From Methanolobus tindarius DSM 2278 (lineage in GTDB: Archaea > Halobacteriota > Methanosarcinia > Methanosarcinales > Methanosarcinaceae): a DNA stretch of 64,000 nt. A program made the position numbers and the translations under genes. Below are positions 36,569-45,360 of the stretch, one piece after another. The notes under the pieces were generated by a model. That model ran no database searches. It saw only the letters and a program-made list of their open reading frames with translations, and was not told the origin of the DNA. Positions within the stretch are counted from its first letter, which is position 1, and each line of letters starts with the position of its first letter. The stretch is from contig NZ_AZAJ01000001.1 in NCBI RefSeq assembly GCF_000504205.1, positions 2,516,879-2,580,878 of the forward strand. Reading direction: 5' to 3'.

Positions 36569-37174
36569 ATGCACGATGAAAATGTAAGAGAGATATTCAG
36601 GACATATATCAATGAGTTAAAACCATTTGTGCTCTTTAGTTTTGTAGCATTTTTAATATCAGCTATCGTAGGCTATGTATATTATGCCACAAATCCTTCC
36701 TATGCACTTGATTCTCTGGGCGGACTCGAGGAACTTGCAGAAATGCTCCAGGGCCTTTCAGCAATTGAAATAATGCTGCTTATTTTTGTGAACAATGCCG
36801 TGAAAATGTTCTTCTCGGTCCTTTTGGGTTTTGCTCTTGGTATCGTTCCTCTGGGATTCCTTGTGTTAAATGGTTTTGTCATTGGCATATTTGCACATTA
36901 TCAGACTGCAGAGAGTGGAGCTCTTTTTGTGATTGCAGGTCTTACACCTCATGGGATTATCGAGGTTCCAATGTTGATAATCTCTTCTGCGGTAGGTATG
37001 AAAATAGGATACACAGCGTTTCAGGCTCTTCGCTCTGAACCTGTTGACCTTAAAGCTGAAATTATCAGGGGAATTAAATTTTATCTCCACTGGCTGTTCC
37101 CACTTATATTCCTTGCAGCAGTGATAGAGACTTTCATAACACCCGTGGTTATCTACATGGTAAGCGGGATTTGA
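36569..37174 (+). CDS. SpoIIM/DUF95-family membrane protein
   Basis: 201 residues with about five transmembrane helices. The family core is visible: ILIFVNNA-type segment (LLIFVNNAVKMFFSVLLG), GIVPLGFLVLNGFVIGIF, and LTPHGIIEVPMLIISSAVG, the HGxxE motif typical of the SpoIIM/DUF95 family. Archaea do not sporulate; homologues are generally of unknown function. Coupled to DUF63 upstream (3-base gap). Confidence 0.88.
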   Translation: MHDENVREIFRTYINELKPFVLFSFVAFLISAIVGYVYYATNPSYALDSLGGLEELAEMLQGLSAIEIMLLIFVNNAVKMFFSVLLGFALGIVPLGFLVLNGFVIGIFAHYQTAESGALFVIAGLTPHGIIEVPMLIISSAVGMKIGYTAFQALRSEPVDLKAEIIRGIKFYLHWLFPLIFLAAVIETFITPVVIYMVSGI

Positions 37175-37259
37175 ACTTAATTTAGTCATTTATATACTAC
37201 AGGCGTAAACAGGTTTATTAACACCAAATACAATGTCTGGGCAAAATCGAGGGTAAATA

Positions 37260-38417
37260 ATGATTGACAGAAAAGAGATCTCAGAGATCATTGAAGATTA
37301 TGATTTAGATAAGGTCAAGATCGGTGCTGTGGCGTCACATTCAGCACTTGATATCTTTGACGGGGCAATTGAAGAGGATTTCAGGACTTTTGCTGTTTGC
37401 CAGCAGGGACGTGAAAAAACCTATACTGATTATTTCAAGTCACAGAGAGACAGCAATGGTAAGGTTGTCCGTGGTATTGTGGACGAGCACATTATGCTGA
37501 ATAAGTTCAGTGAAACCACAAGTGCAGATGTCCAGAAGAAACTCATAGAAGAAAATGTGCTTTTCATTCCTAACCGTTCATTCACATCATACTGTGGTAT
37601 CGATGAAGTAGAGAACGATTTCAAAGTACCTCTTGTCGGAAGTAGGAACATGCTCCGCAGTGAAGAGAGGGGTATGGAACGCGACTATTACTGGCTCCTT
37701 GAGAAGGCAGGCCTGCCATTCCCTGAAAGGATCAACGATCCACAGGATATTGAGGAACTTGTAATGGTAAAACTTCCTCACGCAGTAAAGAAGCTTGAAA
37801 GAGGTTTCTTCACAGCAGGGACCTATGAAGAATACCAGCAGAAGGCACAGTCACTGCTCAAACAGGGTGTCATCACCCAGGATGCACTTGACAACGCAAG
37901 AATTGAGCGTTATGTAATCGGTCCAGTTTTTAACTTTGATATGTTCTACTCACCAGTTGAGACCGAGATGAGCCAGCTTGAGATTCTTGGTATTGACTGG
38001 CGTTTTGAAACAAGTCTTGACGGACACGTACGTCTTCCAGCACCACAGCAGATGACACTTGCAGAACACCAGCTTACGCCTGAATATACAGTTTGTGGTC
38101 ATAACTCAGCAACCCTCAGGGAATCACTTCTTGAGAAGGTCTTTGAGCTTTCCCAGAAATACATTGATGCTGCAAAGAAGCACTATGACCCAGGAGTAAT
38201 CGGTCCGTTCTGTCTCCAGACATGTGTTGATAAGGATCTTAACTTCTACATATATGATGTAGCACCACGTGTTGGCGGTGGAACAAATGTCCACATGTCA
38301 GTTGGTCACCCCTATGGAAATACAACATGGAGAAAGCCAATGAGCACAGGTCGCCGTGTTGCCTTTGAAATAAGAAGAGCAATTGAGACAGACCAGCTTG
38401 ATAAGATTATCACATAA
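37260..38417 (+). CDS. purP: Formate--phosphoribosylaminoimidazolecarboxamide ligase PurP
   Basis: ATP- and formate-dependent formylation of AICAR to FAICAR in purine synthesis, replacing the folate-dependent PurH step in archaea. 385 residues. N-terminal preATP-grasp domain (IGAVASHSALDIFDGA, FAVCQQGREKTY), then an ATP-grasp domain with FFTAGTYEEYQQ, VIGPVFNFDMFYSP and GGGTNVHMSVGHPYGN. The 5' leader (37175-37259) holds the GAGGGTAAATA ribosome-binding area just before the ATG. A stem-loop follows. Confidence 0.94.
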   Translation: MIDRKEISEIIEDYDLDKVKIGAVASHSALDIFDGAIEEDFRTFAVCQQGREKTYTDYFKSQRDSNGKVVRGIVDEHIMLNKFSETTSADVQKKLIEENVLFIPNRSFTSYCGIDEVENDFKVPLVGSRNMLRSEERGMERDYYWLLEKAGLPFPERINDPQDIEELVMVKLPHAVKKLERGFFTAGTYEEYQQKAQSLLKQGVITQDALDNARIERYVIGPVFNFDMFYSPVETEMSQLEILGIDWRFETSLDGHVRLPAPQQMTLAEHQLTPEYTVCGHNSATLRESLLEKVFELSQKYIDAAKKHYDPGVIGPFCLQTCVDKDLNFYIYDVAPRVGGGTNVHMSVGHPYGNTTWRKPMSTGRRVAFEIRRAIETDQLDKIIT

Positions 38418-38431
38418 TTTTATCTTTTAGC

Positions 38432-38489
38432 CCGGTCAGGGTTTATTCTGGCGGGTTCCGGCTAACCTGGCCGGACTTATTTTTATTTA
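38432..38489 (+). terminator. Stem-loop terminator after purP
   Basis: CCGGTCAGG (38432-38440) pairs with CCTGGCCGG (38466-38474) through nine base pairs including one G-U, with an inner GGCGGG/CCGGC-type loop, and is followed by ACTTATTTTTATTTA. Confidence 0.6.
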
Positions 38490-38563
38490 TTGCTTTTGAG
38501 AATAATAATATACAGAAAGTAATAATAGTCTTTTTATATAATTATTTGCATAATACAATTCAC

Positions 38564-39319
38564 ATGCAGATTGACAGAGTTCCTACGGGCATAAAAGAAC
38601 TGGATGAAATACTCGAAGGAGGTTATCCTGCACAACAGGGCATCCTGGTGAGTGGACCTCCCGGTTCTGGTAAAAGTATCCTTGCAACCCATTTCCTTTA
38701 CAGGTCATGTCAGGATGGGAAAAAATGCGTACTTATGCTTACCCAGGTCAATGTAGAAAGTTTTCTTGAACAGGCTCAGAGCATTGGAATAGATTTCAGT
38801 TCATGCATTGAAAAAGGGACTCTGCAAATTAACAAATCCTTTGAAACCAGGACAAATAAGATCTACAATGCTGCAAGACATGGAAGTGGAATCGGATTTC
38901 TGGAAAAAGACTGTGTGCAGAGTGTTCAGGATATTCCCGAGGACACGGAAATTGTGGTTATTGATAATCTGGATATGCTCTCTCTTTACCATGATATGGA
39001 AGAGTTTGCGGATAAGTTCTTTACTATAAACGATATCCTTTTTGATAAGAAATGTACAACTCTTTTTTTGATAGGCCAGGAAGAGAGCGGACAAAAATTA
39101 GCTATCGCACAGCACACTTCTTTTGGTAATATTGAGCTAAGTGTTATCAAAGATAGTGTTACAGGAAAAGGCATGCGCCAAATGTATATACCTAAAATGA
39201 GGTGTACTTATCTCTCACTGGAACCTCTTAATTACAAAATAAGTAATCAGGGTATAAAGATTGAGAAGATTTTCCAGAGGGATGAGATAGTAAATGATGC
39301 GATCAATTCTCTGATTTGA
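38564..39319 (+). CDS. KaiC-like RecA-superfamily ATPase, single domain
   Basis: 251 residues from ATG 38564 (MQIDRVPTG). Single KaiC/RadA-type ATPase domain: GIKELDEILEGGYP, Walker A SGPPGSGKSILATHF (about 30-44), Walker B IVVIDNLDML, and later GKGMRQMYIPKMR. One domain only, so not a clock KaiC; related proteins in methanogens are signalling-linked ATPases of unknown target. A TATA-like TTTTTATATAAT lies at about 38530-38541, 25 bases upstream of the ATG, which predicts a leaderless transcript. Alone between purP and the aIF2-gamma operon. Confidence 0.85.
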   Translation: MQIDRVPTGIKELDEILEGGYPAQQGILVSGPPGSGKSILATHFLYRSCQDGKKCVLMLTQVNVESFLEQAQSIGIDFSSCIEKGTLQINKSFETRTNKIYNAARHGSGIGFLEKDCVQSVQDIPEDTEIVVIDNLDMLSLYHDMEEFADKFFTINDILFDKKCTTLFLIGQEESGQKLAIAQHTSFGNIELSVIKDSVTGKGMRQMYIPKMRCTYLSLEPLNYKISNQGIKIEKIFQRDEIVNDAINSLI

Positions 39320-39554
39320 TCGAGTCATCTTTCTTCTGTTCCAGATTTAAATTATAGTAAATTATATACCTTATTAAAAGAATAAGGCATGGTTTGCCAT
39401 ACCAACAGGTATTTGCATTTTCTGGTCTGTTCGAAATCATTTAAATATGATTAATCGAATGATAGACCACAAATCTAAACAGGTAATCCGTTAAAACTTA
39501 TACTGAAATTATTACACTTTTAAAATATTGCCCAACCGGGAGGGAAATCAAAAA

Positions 39555-40781
39555 TTGAGTCAACCTTGTGTTAATATCGGCATGGTAGGACATGTCGACC
39601 ATGGAAAAACCACACTTGTCAGCGCGCTGTCAGGAGTGTGGACAGATACCCATAGCGAAGAGATGAAGCGTGGAATATCTATCAGACTGGGCTATGCAGA
39701 CACCACTTTCAGGAAGTGTCCAAATTGTCCGGAACCTCAGTGTTATACTGTAGAGAAGACCTGTCCTGGATGCGGAGAAGCATCCGAAGAGCTAAGAACC
39801 GTATCTTTTGTAGATGCTCCAGGTCACGAGACACTGATGGCTACTATGCTGTCCGGTGCAGCTATTATGGACGGTGCTATTCTTGTTATTGCGGCAAACG
39901 AAACATGTCCGCAACCACAGACAAAGGAACACCTGATGGCACTGAACATCATCGGAATCAAGAACATTGTTATCGTGCAGAACAAGATAGACCTAGTACC
40001 GAAGGAAAAGGTCATCGAACACTATCACCAGATTAAGGAATTTGTGAAGGGAACAGTTGCTGAGGATGCACCAATTGTGCCAATATCCGCACAGCAGAAC
40101 ATAAATGTCGATGCTCTTATCATGACAATGGAAGAGAAGATCCCTACACCAGTTCATAAGATAGACAAGCCACCTCACATGCTTATTGCAAGATCATTTG
40201 ATATCAACAAGCCAGGAACACCAATCAAGAAAATAACAGGTGGTGTCATAGGTGGTACGCTTACAGAAGGCATACTGCATCCGGGTGATGAACTAGAGGT
40301 CAAGCCAGGTAGAAAGGTTGAGAGTGATGGTATGACCAGATGGGAACCAATTGTTACAAAGGTCTCACTTGTAGTTGCCGGAAAGGACAATGTTGAAGAA
40401 GCAACTCCCGGAGGATTGCTTGCAGTAGGCACAACACTTGATCCTACACTTACAAAGAGTGATTCACTTACAGGACAGGTAGCAGGTCTCCCCGGAACTT
40501 TGCCACCAACCCGTGATGACCTCAAACTTGAACTTCACCTGCTTGAGAGGGTCGTAGGAGTTTCCGATGAAGAAGTTATCGGACCTATAAAGACCAGTGA
40601 GCCATTGATGCTGAATGTAGGCACAGCAACCACAGTTGGTGTAGTTACCAGTGCACGTAAGGACATTGCAGAAGTCAAGCTGAAAAGACCTGTCTGTGCT
40701 GAAGGAGAGTCCATGGTTGCTATAAGCAGACGTGTAGGCTCACGCTGGAGACTGATTGGTGTAGGAGTTATCAAGGATTGA
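39555..40781 (+). CDS. eif2g: Translation initiation factor 2 subunit gamma (aIF2-gamma)
   Basis: GTPase subunit that carries initiator Met-tRNA to the small ribosomal subunit. 408 residues from a TTG start (39555), giving the family N-terminus [20 protein letters not shown], with GGGAGGG at 39538-39544. A longer frame from 39528 would translate the ribosome binding site and is rejected. Motifs: G1 GHVDHGKT, G3 DAPGHE, G4 NKID, G5 SAQ; zinc knuckle [19 protein letters not shown]; domains 2 and 3 follow. It overlaps the PIN gene by 4 bases and heads an operon. Confidence 0.96.
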   Translation: MSQPCVNIGMVGHVDHGKTTLVSALSGVWTDTHSEEMKRGISIRLGYADTTFRKCPNCPEPQCYTVEKTCPGCGEASEELRTVSFVDAPGHETLMATMLSGAAIMDGAILVIAANETCPQPQTKEHLMALNIIGIKNIVIVQNKIDLVPKEKVIEHYHQIKEFVKGTVAEDAPIVPISAQQNINVDALIMTMEEKIPTPVHKIDKPPHMLIARSFDINKPGTPIKKITGGVIGGTLTEGILHPGDELEVKPGRKVESDGMTRWEPIVTKVSLVVAGKDNVEEATPGGLLAVGTTLDPTLTKSDSLTGQVAGLPGTLPPTRDDLKLELHLLERVVGVSDEEVIGPIKTSEPLMLNVGTATTVGVVTSARKDIAEVKLKRPVCAEGESMVAISRRVGSRWRLIGVGVIKD

Positions 40782-41146
40782 AGGTAATTATTGATACTAA
40801 TGCGTTAATGATACCCGTCCAGTTCAAAGTAGATATTTTTGAAGAGCTGAAACGTCTTGGATTTGATGTCCATCTCGTTCCAACGGCTGTTATCACTGAA
40901 CTGGACAACCTGATCAAAAATCTTAAAGGACAGGACAGGATTGCAGCAAAAGTTGCCAGGTCAATGGCGCAGAGGTGTGAGACCATCCGTGCAGATGGGC
41001 ATGCTGATGATGTCATTCTGGAAATGGCCATGGACCTTGATGCTGCAGTACTGACCAATGATATAGGGCTCAGAAGAAGACTTGAACAGGAAAATATCCC
41101 GGTTATCTGCCTGCGTCAGAAAAACAGGCTTGAGATTGTATCATAG
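40778..41146 (+). CDS. PIN-domain nuclease-like protein (COG1412, Fcf1/Utp24-like)
   Basis: 122 residues from TTG 40778 (TTGA overlap with the aIF2-gamma stop). PIN fold with the acidic metal-site residues: D in IIDTNALM, E in ITELDNL, D in [12 protein letters not shown] and D in [14 protein letters not shown]. The Fcf1-like PIN branch in archaea is thought to act in pre-rRNA processing. There is no adjacent antitoxin, so it is not a VapBC toxin. Placement inside the translation/transcription operon supports an rRNA role. Confidence 0.9.
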   Translation: MKVIIDTNALMIPVQFKVDIFEELKRLGFDVHLVPTAVITELDNLIKNLKGQDRIAAKVARSMAQRCETIRADGHADDVILEMAMDLDAAVLTNDIGLRRRLEQENIPVICLRQKNRLEIVS

Positions 41147-41215
41147 GTCATGATAGGTCAGTTTAAAATCATATAAGTTGTTATATAATTATACAGGATT
41201 ATTGGAGTTTTTCAT

Positions 41216-41779
41216 ATGTATAAAAAGATGAAGCTTGCCGATACTATTCGTGTTGCACCAGATCTTTTAGGCAAGGATGTTAACGAGAATGTCAAGAATG
41301 CTCTGAAACACAAGCTTGAAGGCAGAATAGACAAGGAAATTGGTGCTATCGTTGCTATCACACAGATAAATGAAATCGGTGAAGGTCATATCCTTGTAGG
41401 TGACGGTGCAGTATACTACGATGTAAACTTTGACGCAATCGTCTTTGTGCCAACTATCCAGGAAGTTATTGAGGGTGAAGTTGTCGAGACCGTTGACTTT
41501 GGTGCTTTTGTAAGTATTGGAGCAATGGATGGCCTCCTGCACGTAAGTCAGGTTACTGATGATTTCATGTCATATGACGGAAAGAATGGCAGGCTTGTCA
41601 GCAAGAATGGTGGCAGGGCACTTTCTGAAGGTGATAAGATCAGGGCACGTATCGTTGCTGTGAGTATCAATGAAAGAGAACCAAGGGAAAGTAAGATTGG
41701 ACTGACAATGCGTCAGCATTCCCTGGGTAAGTTCGAATGGCTGGAAGATGCCAGAAGGCCTTCCGCTGAGAAAGAGTAA
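41216..41779 (+). CDS. rpoE1: RNA polymerase subunit E' (Rpo7/RpoE1)
   Basis: Stalk subunit of archaeal RNA polymerase, equivalent to eukaryotic Rpb7; binds nascent RNA and aids open complex formation. 187 residues: N-terminal RNP-like tip domain (MYKKMKLADTIRVAP), then an S1 RNA-binding domain (GEVVETVDFGAFVSIGAMDGLLHVSQVTDD). The leader has a TATA-like TTATATAATTAT at about 41178-41189 and TTGGAG 10 bases before the ATG, suggesting an internal promoter in the operon. Confidence 0.96.
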   Translation: MYKKMKLADTIRVAPDLLGKDVNENVKNALKHKLEGRIDKEIGAIVAITQINEIGEGHILVGDGAVYYDVNFDAIVFVPTIQEVIEGEVVETVDFGAFVSIGAMDGLLHVSQVTDDFMSYDGKNGRLVSKNGGRALSEGDKIRARIVAVSINEREPRESKIGLTMRQHSLGKFEWLEDARRPSAEKE

Positions 41780-41799
41780 ACAAAACCGGAGTGCTTTAG

Positions 41800-41985
41800 A
41801 TGAGTGAACAGGTTTGTAGGGAATGCCACAGAATCATTAATGGTCAGACATGTCCTATTTGTGGTTCAAGCAATCTCAGTGCTGACTGGAGTGGTATGGT
41901 AATTATCATAGATCCGGAACGCTCTGAAATTGCAAAGAAAATTGATGTGAAAGTCCCGGACAGATATGCATTGAAGGTGCGCTAA
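41800..41985 (+). CDS. spt4: Transcription elongation factor Spt4 (RpoE'')
   Basis: 61-residue zinc protein that pairs with Spt5 on RNA polymerase to promote processivity. Contains CRECHRI and CPICGSSNLSADWSGMVIIIDPERSEIAKK, the typical Spt4 four-cysteine zinc finger and hydrophobic strand. It lies 20 bases after rpoE1 and directly abuts the dephospho-CoA kinase gene. Confidence 0.94.
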   Translation: MSEQVCRECHRIINGQTCPICGSSNLSADWSGMVIIIDPERSEIAKKIDVKVPDRYALKVR

Positions 41986-42579
41986 TTGGGGCTTGAGCTT
42001 ACTTTGCCCGAAACATTACGTCCTCGTTTTCGGGAAAGTTTTGGATGTCTTTACAGAGGTAAAGGCGCCGATACCATTGAAAAACTTTCAGTGGATCTTG
42101 GTAGTCCCACAAAACTTATATCCGTGGGTGATGTTACTACCTTCCACTTGCTCAATCATGGAATAATTCCGGACATCCTCGTAGTGGATGACCGAACAAA
42201 ACGCGGTCCGGCTTCAGATCGGGTCGTGGTGGGTACCAAGCATAAGGGGTTCACCGAAATATCCGTTGACAATCCAGCAGGGGTCATAACCGAAGATTTG
42301 ATAGATGCCGTAGGAAATGCGCTGAAATCAGATGAACATGTCAGGATATTTGTGCGCGGCGAGGAGGACCTTGCGGCTGTACCTGCAATTCTTATGGCAC
42401 CGGAAGGTTCAGCTGTTCTTTACGGACAGCCGGACGAAGGTGTTGTACTTGTTAAGATAACATCAGATAAAAAGGAACAAATGGAGGATCTGTTAACGGC
42501 AATACTTGACGGACAGAGCTTCACTAATCAGGAAATAGAAACTATTCGGAGGAAACTGAATGGATATCAAAATCATTAA
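41986..42579 (+). CDS. GTP-dependent dephospho-CoA kinase (DUF359)
   Basis: Phosphorylates dephospho-CoA with GTP to complete archaeal CoA synthesis. 197 residues from TTG 41986, which follows the spt4 stop directly; AAGGTG lies about 8 bases upstream. Family motifs include [30 protein letters not shown] and [13 protein letters not shown], and [34 protein letters not shown]. It overlaps rps24e by 20 bases, so the genes are coupled. The placement between Spt4 and S24e is a conserved archaeal arrangement. Confidence 0.92.
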   Translation: MGLELTLPETLRPRFRESFGCLYRGKGADTIEKLSVDLGSPTKLISVGDVTTFHLLNHGIIPDILVVDDRTKRGPASDRVVVGTKHKGFTEISVDNPAGVITEDLIDAVGNALKSDEHVRIFVRGEEDLAAVPAILMAPEGSAVLYGQPDEGVVLVKITSDKKEQMEDLLTAILDGQSFTNQEIETIRRKLNGYQNH

Positions 42580-42904
42580 AGAAAAAAATAATGCGCTCCT
42601 TAACAGGCGTGAATTAAACCTTGCAGTTACATTCGATGGTGCAACACCATCAAGAAACGATGTTAAAGCTAAACTCGCAGCTATGCTCAATGTACCACTG
42701 GAACTTGTCATTGTACAGAAGATGAACAATGAGTTCGGTAAACAGGAAATGAATGTATACGTCAAGATCTATGAAGATGCAGCTCGCATGAAACAGGTAG
42801 AGGAAGCATATGTTCTTGAAAGGAACAAGCTCCCTGAGCCTGAAGTAGTTGAGGAAGAAGAAGCTCCTGCTGAGGAAGCAGCTGAAGAAACCACAGAGGA
42901 ATAA
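42560..42904 (+). CDS. rps24e: 30S ribosomal protein S24e
   Basis: 114 residues; GGAGG 6 bases before the ATG, inside the upstream gene. Core [46 protein letters not shown]-type sequence and [21 protein letters not shown] are characteristic (only the key segments are noted here). A Glu/Ala/Pro-rich acidic tail extends beyond the usual end. Small-subunit protein. Confidence 0.95.
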   Translation: MDIKIIKEKNNALLNRRELNLAVTFDGATPSRNDVKAKLAAMLNVPLELVIVQKMNNEFGKQEMNVYVKIYEDAARMKQVEEAYVLERNKLPEPEVVEEEEAPAEEAAEETTEE

Positions 42905-42906
42905 TC

Positions 42907-43056
42907 ATGGCAGTAAAAGACTACTATAAAGTAAGCGGCGATTCCATTGAGCGCACACACCAGTCCTGCCCACGCTGTGGTGAGGGAGTTTTCCTTGCAG
43001 AGCACAAGGACAGACGTTCATGCGGTAAGTGTGGATACACTGAGTTCAAGAAATAA
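42907..43056 (+). CDS. rps27ae: 30S ribosomal protein S27ae
   Basis: 49-residue zinc-ribbon ribosomal protein, starting 2 bases after the S24e stop. It reads [18 protein letters not shown], then zinc ligands CPRCG and [11 protein letters not shown] at the C-terminus. In eukaryotes the homologue is made as a ubiquitin fusion; here it stands alone as usual in archaea. Last gene of the aIF2-gamma operon, followed by a strong stem-loop. Confidence 0.95.
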   Translation: MAVKDYYKVSGDSIERTHQSCPRCGEGVFLAEHKDRRSCGKCGYTEFKK

Positions 43057-43069
43057 TATTATTCTTTTC

Positions 43070-43112
43070 AGCAACCCAATGGGTTGCTTTATTTTGTTTA
43101 TTCTTTTAATTT
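43070..43112 (+). terminator. Stem-loop terminator after rps27ae
   Basis: Perfect 8-bp inverted repeat AGCAACCC/GGGTTGCT (43070-43077, 43081-43088) with loop AAT, followed by a long T-rich run. It separates the translation operon from the CobN-associated locus. Confidence 0.75.
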
Positions 43113-43517
43113 TCTTATTTTTTGTGTACAGTAGATATACTGTGTATATGTAAGTTTTTATTTTTCCTGAATGATCAAATATTCTTGCGTTTAATGTTTT
43201 ACACTAATTTTTTTCTTATTTTTACTTGTATGGGAACAGTCATTTTCAAGCTATATAATATGTATTAATTTATTTTATTTTTATTATACATTACTTAGTG
43301 GTACATTGAGAATTTTTGTAGCTCTTGCTATCCTTTTTTTGTAAGAACAATCCGAAAGGTTTAATACTAAGTACTATGTTTGCATATATTAGTCTCTAAA
43401 CAAACAAAAATTAAGTTAACAATAAGTTGCATCATTATATTGTAGATACAATTTATTGAATAAAATATGATACTTAGGAAATTGTTGATACATACAATCT
43501 ATTAGCAGGGGGATATT
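43113..43517 (+). promoter_or_regulatory. AT-rich leader/promoter region of the DUF2162-ExbB-DUF2149 operon
   Basis: About 400 bases without a gene. TATA-like sequences include CTATATAATATG (43251-43262) and CATATATTAG (43383-43392). A 12-base direct repeat, ATACAATTTATT (43446-43457) and ATACAATCTATT (43492-43503), differing at one base, lies just ahead of the ribosome binding site GGGGGAT and could be an operator for a metal or corrinoid regulator (inference). No open frame or conserved RNA is recognised. Confidence 0.4.
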
Positions 43518-44192
43518 ATGAGCTACGTATATGCGGCCGTAATCGGCATACTGATAGGCATCTTCATCTTCGGTTTAAAGACCGGAGTTGGATGTGGCTT
43601 TTCGACGGTAAAGAAAAAAGATGTTCTGATACTTGCAAGTGGTTATTTTCTTATCTCCGTTATACTTGGAAGTCTTGTAGAAATGGTAGACCAGTCATAT
43701 CTTGAAGGTATTGCAAGCCTTGGAATGACATTGCACGTTTTCATTGCACTGGTTCTTATTGGTGCAGGCATTTATACACAAAAAAAATGGAACTGCGGTC
43801 ATGATGTTTCAAAGAAGACTTTCCTTGTAATTTCAGTCCCCTGTCCTGTATGTCTTACAGCTCTTTTCGTATCATGTATGATACTGGCTTCAACCCTTGA
43901 AATAAGCGGGTGGAAGGTCGGAGTCATTGTAGGACTTGTATTTTTTATTTCAGTAATATCATCAACATTCGTCTTCAGGATGATGAAACGTACACCTGAA
44001 GATCTTGGAACTGCAATGATGTTCCTGGGGCTTTTCTATCTTCTCGGAGCAATGATAGTTCCTGCTTACATCAAGGCAAAAAAACTCAGCATGGCACTGA
44101 ACTGTGGTGGAGATTTCGAGATAGTTCCTCTGTTGATATTATCGATATTCATAATTGGAGGCTATGCACTCAATAGCATAAGAGGTCAATAA
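43518..44192 (+). CDS. DUF2162 membrane protein, putative transporter
   Basis: 224 residues with seven or so transmembrane helices (YAAVIGILIGIFIFGLKTGVGCGFS first, LLILSIFIIGGYALNS last). It resembles the DisA/sulfur-transporter-like or cytochrome-c-biogenesis-like folds only in general shape; the family is DUF2162, described as a predicted transporter in methanogens. Cysteines occur in GVGCGFS, KWNCGHD, VPCPVCLTALFVSC and LNCGGD; PCPVC may bind a metal. It is first of a three-gene operon with ExbB- and ExbD-like genes (2-base gap downstream), and precedes the CobN gene. Confidence 0.8.
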   Translation: MSYVYAAVIGILIGIFIFGLKTGVGCGFSTVKKKDVLILASGYFLISVILGSLVEMVDQSYLEGIASLGMTLHVFIALVLIGAGIYTQKKWNCGHDVSKKTFLVISVPCPVCLTALFVSCMILASTLEISGWKVGVIVGLVFFISVISSTFVFRMMKRTPEDLGTAMMFLGLFYLLGAMIVPAYIKAKKLSMALNCGGDFEIVPLLILSIFIIGGYALNSIRGQ

Positions 44193-44194
44193 AA

Positions 44195-44818
44195 ATGGAT
44201 GCTACTTCTACGTTGTTTGGTATATTATACACATTTTCAGCATCATTGCTGTATCCGGTAATTATTATCCTGATATTGCTTGTGGTATTTTCTTTGATGC
44301 TTATAGGGGAATTCCTCTCAGAGTATGCAAAAAGGCACAGAGATATTGAAAACCTTGAACTTTGCTGCAGTGCTGTCAGGGAACATGTAAGTTCTCAACA
44401 ATATGATAAGGCAGCAAAGGCACTTCGCAATATTAAGCAGAATTTCATGGTTATGAGCTTTGCAGAATCCGCAGCTGGTCACCTTGAAAAGAACATGTTA
44501 CCTGCCATTGAATGGCTTTCTCAGGAATATGAGATAAGGATGGCAAAAAGGCTGGAACAGACAAGGATTGTTGCAACAATCTCACCAATGCTTGGTCTTA
44601 TGGGAACACTTATCCCATTGGGTCCTGCACTAATCGGCCTTTCACAGGGCGACATCGAGCAGCTTGCAAACAATCTTATGATTGCGTTTGCAACAACAGT
44701 TATCGGACTTTTCGCAGGAACAATCGGTTATGTTCTCACCCAGGTCAGGAAAAGATGGTACTGGCAGGACATGGCAGATATTGATTATATCCTCGACACT
44801 CTGGAGGTTGGAGAGTGA
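44195..44818 (+). CDS. MotA/TolQ/ExbB-type proton channel protein
   Basis: 207 residues, the ExbB size and layout: N-terminal transmembrane helix (YPVIIILILLVVFSLMLIGEF), a cytoplasmic helical domain with paired cysteine LELCCSAV, then two transmembrane helices containing the family core IVATISPMLGLMGTLIPLGPALIGLSQGDIEQLANNLMIAFATTVIGLFAGTIGYVL (motif positions about 128-190). In this family the pentamer with an ExbD/MotB/TolR-like partner uses the proton or sodium gradient to move an outer component. The partner here is DUF2149, with which it overlaps by 4 bases. Confidence 0.92.
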   Translation: MDATSTLFGILYTFSASLLYPVIIILILLVVFSLMLIGEFLSEYAKRHRDIENLELCCSAVREHVSSQQYDKAAKALRNIKQNFMVMSFAESAAGHLEKNMLPAIEWLSQEYEIRMAKRLEQTRIVATISPMLGLMGTLIPLGPALIGLSQGDIEQLANNLMIAFATTVIGLFAGTIGYVLTQVRKRWYWQDMADIDYILDTLEVGE

Positions 44819-45207
44819 CAAAGAGGAGTGTAAGAAGGCACAGACGAACAGGACTCATAAACAATGAGGATGAGCAGAACCCCTTAACCGGGGTTGCCAA
44901 CCTCTTTGATATTGCCATGGTTTTCTCAGTTGCATTACTTGTAGCACTTGTTATGTCCTACCAGATGCCTGAGCTTCTCAATCCTACAGAGGATATCACT
45001 CTTGTGAAAAACCCTGGTCAAAAAGACATGCAGATTATTATTAAGGAAGAAGGCAAACCCATTGAGGTTCTGAATATGACCGATCAGATTGGTGGCGGTC
45101 AGGGTGAAGCGCTGGGCACTGCCTATAAATTAGCTGATGGAAGAGTTGTTTACGTACCTGAAGAAGAGGAAGGTGCAGAGGAGGTAGAAACCACTACTTC
45201 CGATTAA
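44815..45207 (+). CDS. DUF2149 protein, ExbD/TolR-like partner
   Basis: 130 residues from GTG 44815 (GTGA overlap with the ExbB stop). Basic N-terminus (KRSVRRHRRTG), then NPLTGVANLFDIAMVFSVALLVALVMSYQ: one transmembrane helix with a conserved Asp (LFDIAM) at its start, like the proton-binding Asp of ExbD/MotB. The outer domain is short (about 75 residues, beta-rich, KDMQIIIKEEGKPIEVL) and ends in a Glu/Thr tail. No sequence identity with ExbD is claimed; the topology and operon are the evidence. Confidence 0.82.
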   Translation: MTKRSVRRHRRTGLINNEDEQNPLTGVANLFDIAMVFSVALLVALVMSYQMPELLNPTEDITLVKNPGQKDMQIIIKEEGKPIEVLNMTDQIGGGQGEALGTAYKLADGRVVYVPEEEEGAEEVETTTSD

Positions 45208-45299
45208 TTTTTTTTCTAACAATAAAACAAGTGGAGTTGTTTTAACTTAAATTTGATTTATGTAAGTGGTTGGTGGATAGGAACTTTAAAAGATGGTGG

Positions 45300-45340
45300 A
45301 GCATTTCGGCACAGCCTGCAAGCAAAGTAACCGAAATGCT
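45300..45340 (+). promoter_or_regulatory. Perfect 10-bp inverted repeat in the CobN leader
   Basis: AGCATTTCGG (45300-45309) and CCGAAATGCT (45331-45340) with a 21-base loop. It ends 20 bases before the CobN ATG; the ribosome binding site GAGGGAT (45351-45357) lies between. A similar though imperfect structure precedes the gene at 50797. No B12-box could be recognised. Confidence 0.55.
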
Positions 45341-45360
45341 GCACGTTATCGAGGGATAAC

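Noticed and set aside
40778-41146. VapC toxin of a toxin-antitoxin pair
   Set aside because: No antitoxin gene adjacent; the gene is embedded in a translation/transcription operon and resembles the Fcf1-like PIN branch.
45300-45360. Cobalamin riboswitch ahead of the CobN gene
   Set aside because: No B12-box or the usual multi-helix core could be found in the 150-base leader; only a simple hairpin is present.
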